NCBI GenBank assembly: GCA_964502095.1
Contig: CAZCUF010000001.1
Location: 1 to 64,000 of the forward strand
From: JACPVF01 sp964502095
GTDB lineage: Bacteria > Chloroflexota > Anaerolineae > Anaerolineales > Villigracilaceae
DNA: 64,000 nucleotides
Reading direction: 5' to 3'
Position numbers and translations under genes: made by a program. The notes beneath the pieces were generated by a model, which worked only from the letters and a program-made list of their open reading frames with translations, was not told the DNA's origin and ran no database searches. Each line of letters opens with the position of its first letter. Position 1 is the first letter of the stretch. This document shows, piece after piece, positions 61,150 through 64,000 of the stretch.

Positions 61150-62277
61150 TTATTTCTTAGGAACTTTTAGCAATTGGCCGACTGTGATCGCGTTGGCGTT
61201 TGCGATCTTATTCAATCGCACAAAGGCGTCCACTGTTACGCCGTAGCGCAAGGCAATTGCAGAAAGCGTGTCGCCTTGCTTCACTTTATACGTGAGTCCC
61301 GAAGCAACAGGCATGGGCGTATTCGAACCCGTGCTGGCAGGTGAAGTTGGGCTGGGAGCCGCGGAGGGCAGATTCAATTGCGTGCCGACCGGAATCAATT
61401 GCAGATTAGCCGCGGCCAACTGCGAAAGCGTGACTCCGTTCGCCTGTGCAATCGAATCCAAAGTGTCGCCGAACTTGACTGTATACGTCTTCACCTGAGT
61501 GGAGGGAGTGGTCGGCAGAGGCGCTGTGGTAGTGCCGGAAGAGGTTGTTGTGGAGGATGGCGTCGTCGAAACGGGAGCAGAGCCAAGTCCCGAAGGAGGC
61601 GTGGCCTTCGCCAATTTGTATAATTCGTCCAGCGAATAGCGATAGACGTTCAAATCCACCAGCACAGGTTTAGTCATGGCGGAATCCTGGAAGATTCCAT
61701 CCAAAGTATCGTGATCGCCGCTGTACTGCCAAAAGACCCATGTGCCCCAGCCGGGCGCTTCGCCGGGCTGTGCGCCGCCTTCTGCGGAATAGCTGTAAAA
61801 ATATTGAGCGAGCCAGGTATTGTAATTTTGAGCCCAGGCTGGCGCCTTGCCGTTGAGGGTAAACATTTCATTCAAAAAGGAGACGCGCGAATATATGATC
61901 GGCCGGCGCCCCGTTTGCTGTTCGACGCGTTGCAGCCATTTTTGCGCGTTGGTAATAAACTGCGCGTTCGACGCGCCCTGGTTGTTGGCCTCTTCGACAT
62001 CCAAAAACGGAGGCAGGTCGCCGTCTTGAACGGTCACTTTCGATAGAAAGAAATCCGCCTGCTGAGCGCCGTCAATCTGGGCGCGCAAGTAGTGGTACGC
62101 GCCGCGCAAAATTCCAACCGATTTTGCCCCGGCATATTGGTCATTAAACTGATTATTGAAGTAAGCGTTCCCTTCTGTAGCCTTGACGATGGCAAAATAA
62201 ATATTCTGCGCCTTCACCTTTTGCCAGTTTATATAAGGGTCATAGGCGGAGACATCGATACCGTGTATGTAACTCAT
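61150..62277 (-). CDS. GH25 muramidase with two LysM domains
   Basis: A 375-residue peptidoglycan hydrolase. Residues 1-205 are GH25 (HGIDVSAYDPYINWQKVK; GAYHYLRAQ; PPFLDVEEAN; WVFWQYSGDH). After a Ser/Thr/Pro linker, two LysM domains (KTYTVKFGDTLDSIAQ and LTYKVKQGDTLSAIAL) bind glycan. No signal peptide is visible, as in the other GH25 protein of this window. GGAGAG sets the ATG at 62277. Confidence 0.88.
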   Translation of the reverse strand: MSYIHGIDVSAYDPYINWQKVKAQNIYFAIVKATEGNAYFNNQFNDQYAGAKSVGILRGAYHYLRAQIDGAQQADFFLSKVTVQDGDLPPFLDVEEANNQGASNAQFITNAQKWLQRVEQQTGRRPIIYSRVSFLNEMFTLNGKAPAWAQNYNTWLAQYFYSYSAEGGAQPGEAPGWGTWVFWQYSGDHDTLDGIFQDSAMTKPVLVDLNVYRYSLDELYKLAKATPPSGLGSAPVSTTPSSTTTSSGTTTAPLPTTPSTQVKTYTVKFGDTLDSIAQANGVTLSQLAAANLQLIPVGTQLNLPSAAPSPTSPASTGSNTPMPVASGLTYKVKQGDTLSAIALRYGVTVDAFVRLNKIANANAITVGQLLKVPKK

Positions 62278-62523
62278 AATTTCTCTCCGAAGGAGTAAGA
62301 ATGGGATAATTCTCAACGATTTGACGGCATTATGGTAGCATGAAAAGGAATTCAATACAAGCCGAACTTACGGATCGTTTCCCGCCCAAAGCTGATTCGG
62401 AATCTGCGAAGTTTTTTCACTCCCAAAACCACGCCCGGCAAGCGCCTCAAGCAGAGCAAGAATCGGGTGGTCGTTCGGGATGGAGATTCATACAATAAGG
62501 ACAATTCTTATCCGGAGACTTAC

Positions 62524-63393
62524 ATGAGCCCAATCCCCGAAAATTATCGCCAGTTGAATTCAGATTACCCAATGATCGAACGCGCCATCCGCTATCTCGA
62601 AGAGAATGCATCCCACCAGCCGGAATTGAGCGAAATTGCCAGCGCGGTGGGATTGAGCGAATTCCACTTTCAACGCGTGTTTACACGCTGGGCGGGCATC
62701 AGTCCCAAGCGTTTTTTACAATTTCTGACGAAAGAAAGCGCCAAGGAGTTGCTCGATCGATCCGAAAACCTGCTGGATACCACGCTTCAGGTGGGGCTTT
62801 CAAGCCTGGGCCGCCTGCATGACCTGTTCATCACCACCGAAGCGGTTACGCCGGGAGAGTACAAGAGCCGTGGAATCGGCCTGACGATCCATTATGGACT
62901 GCATCCAACTCCCTTCGGCCAGTGTTTAATCGGTGTAACGGAGCGCGGCATCTGCCATCTCAGCTTTGTAGAATCCAGCGAGGGCGGCGCGGTGGACGAA
63001 TTGGCGGCAGAATGGCAAAAAGCCAGAATGATCGAAAATCCGCGCAAAACAGAATCGTTCGTCGAGCCGATTTTCAACGTTGACCATCACCGCGATAAAC
63101 CTTTGCAGGTTTACCTGCGCGGCACGAACTTCCAGATCAAGGTTTGGGAGGCGCTGTTACAGATTCCGTCCGGACGTGTGAGCACCTATCAGCAGATCGC
63201 GGAGCAGGTTGGGCGTCCGGGCGCGACGCGGGCGGTAGGAACCGCCGTCGGTCACAATCCCGTCCCGGTTCTAATCCCATGTCACCGCGTCATTCGCAAA
63301 CTGGGCGAATTTGGAAATTACCGTTACGGCGCGGCGCGTAAAAAAGCTTTGCTCGGATGGGAACTTTCCAAAGCGCAATTCGAAACCGTTTAA
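62524..63393 (+). CDS. AraC-type regulator fused to O6-alkylguanine-DNA alkyltransferase (Ada-like)
   Basis: A 289-residue protein: AraC helix-turn-helix (LSEIASAVGLSEFHFQRVFTRW, cited in two parts: LSEIASAVGLSE and FHFQRVFTRW), then an alkyltransferase domain with the active-site PCHRVI and FGNYRYG. It transfers alkyl groups from O6-alkylguanine to its Cys. The N-terminal zinc/phosphotriester-sensing domain of E. coli Ada is absent, so it cannot sense phosphotriesters; autoregulation through the AraC part is possible. GGAG precedes the ATG at 62524. It reads into an EamA gene. Confidence 0.9.
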   Translation: MSPIPENYRQLNSDYPMIERAIRYLEENASHQPELSEIASAVGLSEFHFQRVFTRWAGISPKRFLQFLTKESAKELLDRSENLLDTTLQVGLSSLGRLHDLFITTEAVTPGEYKSRGIGLTIHYGLHPTPFGQCLIGVTERGICHLSFVESSEGGAVDELAAEWQKARMIENPRKTESFVEPIFNVDHHRDKPLQVYLRGTNFQIKVWEALLQIPSGRVSTYQQIAEQVGRPGATRAVGTAVGHNPVPVLIPCHRVIRKLGEFGNYRYGAARKKALLGWELSKAQFETV

Positions 63394-63403
63394 TGGAGTG
63401 AGA

Positions 63404-64000
63404 GTGAAAACAAGAATCTGGATTGCGCTGGTCGCTTTGTATATTGTTTGGGGATCCACGTACCTTGCCATTCGTTTCGCTGTCGAGAGCATTCCCCCAT
63501 TTCTTTCGGCGGGTTTGCGCTTTTTGATCGCCGGTTTGATGCTGGTCGCGTGGCGGCGCACAGCAGGCGATCCGTGGCCATCCGCGCGTCAATGGCGGTC
63601 TGTTGGCATCGTTGGATTCTTGCTTTTGCTCGGCGGAAATGGCATGGTCTCGTTCGCGGAACAATACATCCCCTCGGGAATCTCGGCGTTGATTGTGGGC
63701 ACCGTGCCAATGTGGCTGACGGTGTTCGAGGCTGTTCGGCCTCAAGGCGCGCGCCCCGGATGGCAATCGATCCTGGGTTTATTAATCGGTTTCGGCGGAA
63801 TTTTCCTGCTCGTCGGCCCGGCCGAATTCAACAATTCACAATCGCAAACCAACTGGCTCGGATTAGCCGCGATTTTTTTGGCGCCGTTCCTGTGGGCGCT
63901 GGGTTCGATCTACAGCCGAAACGCGGACATGCCCGCGTCCACCTTGATGAGCACCGGTACGGAAATGTTGATGGGCAGTGTTTCGCTGTTCATCTTCAGT
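63404..64000 (+). CDS. EamA/DMT transporter (YedA-like), truncated by the window end
   Basis: An open frame from a GTG at 63404 runs without a stop to the last base, giving 199 codons. The product begins VKTRIWIALVALYIVWGSTY and has EamA helices (YLAIRFAVESIPPFLSAGLRF cited in part), including the loop FAEQYIPSGISALI. GGAG lies a few bases upstream. It starts 10 nt after the Ada-like gene, so the two are co-transcribed. The second EamA repeat has just begun at the window edge. Confidence 0.85.
   Translation, partial: MKTRIWIALVALYIVWGSTYLAIRFAVESIPPFLSAGLRFLIAGLMLVAWRRTAGDPWPSARQWRSVGIVGFLLLLGGNGMVSFAEQYIPSGISALIVGTVPMWLTVFEAVRPQGARPGWQSILGLLIGFGGIFLLVGPAEFNNSQSQTNWLGLAAIFLAPFLWALGSIYSRNADMPASTLMSTGTEMLMGSVSLFIFS

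Noticed and set aside
1..64000. tRNA, rRNA and insertion sequence genes
   Set aside because: No cloverleaf with GTTCGA-type T-loop, rRNA core segment or transposase frame was found by eye in any intergenic region; a covariance scan would be needed to be certain.

Overview
The window looks like chromosomal DNA of a Chloroflexota bacterium, most likely class Anaerolineae. This is an inference from the whole set: GC-rich DNA with dense short operons, Thr/Pro-rich 'TPTPTP' linkers on surface proteins, many LysM, SH3 and GH25 wall modules without outer-membrane genes (a monoderm-like profile), Lys/Ala tails on ribosomal proteins, and MaeB, RNase Y and RecX types that fit the phylum. No species is claimed. 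It is mostly housekeeping DNA with a few accessory insertions and no phage, IS element, CRISPR array, tRNA or rRNA that I could find.

Layout. 0.1-7.6 kb: uvrA, a LysM surface protein, rpsT, argS and an arginine-deiminase-like gene, mostly plus strand. 7.65-9.0 kb: a compositionally different insert with a lipoprotein gene and a broken gene, flanked by 14-bp direct repeats. 9.0-11.8 kb, minus: lgt, a small membrane protein and a COG1964/Tes-like radical SAM enzyme. 11.9-17.4 kb: a membrane protein, obg, then a leader-plus-terminator controlling a two-gene ABC transporter (duplicated permease and ATPase). 17.5-19.7 kb: maeB. 19.9-22.4 kb: a structured RNA candidate, recX and rny. 22.5-31.9 kb, minus: one long cluster starting from a consensus promoter, rplU-rpmA-rpmE-tdk-hpt-cca-exonuclease-hydrolases-MFS-MBL hydrolase. 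32-39 kb: sppA-like and DUF4350 genes, then two UvrD-superfamily helicases. 39-46 kb: a modular muramidase/phosphodiester-glycosidase protein, a protealysin-like M4 protease with an emfourin-like inhibitor, an EamA exporter, a methyltransferase and a stand-alone Fe-S PD-(D/E)XK nuclease that could partner the helicases. 46-51 kb, minus: phosphodiester glycosidase, DUF1385, M20 peptidase, solute-binding protein and secG. 51.4-55.2 kb: PHP phosphoesterase, rpsF-ssb-rpsR and a membrane-anchored parvulin. 55-57 kb, minus: amidase and CBS protein. 57.3-60.8 kb: an Asn/Asp-rich leader peptide with a textbook attenuator followed by aspS and asnS. 60.9-61.1 kb: a 6S-RNA-like gene. 61-64 kb: GH25-LysM muramidase, AraC-Ogt protein and a truncated EamA gene.

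The strongest discovery candidate is the aspS-asnS leader. A 28-codon peptide has seven Asn and two Asp codons in nine consecutive positions. The surrounding RNA can form a 1:2 hairpin, a perfect 10-bp 2:3 antiterminator and a 3:4 terminator with a U-tract, so the two synthetases appear to be controlled by ribosome stalling at their own amino acids. Other items worth attention are ribosomal protein L31 fused to an RNA-polymerase alpha-CTD-like domain, a split AddAB-like helicase/nuclease set, a terminator-bearing leader before an orphan ABC transporter, two structured RNA candidates, and several genes whose -10 box sits 6-8 nt before the ATG, implying leaderless transcripts.
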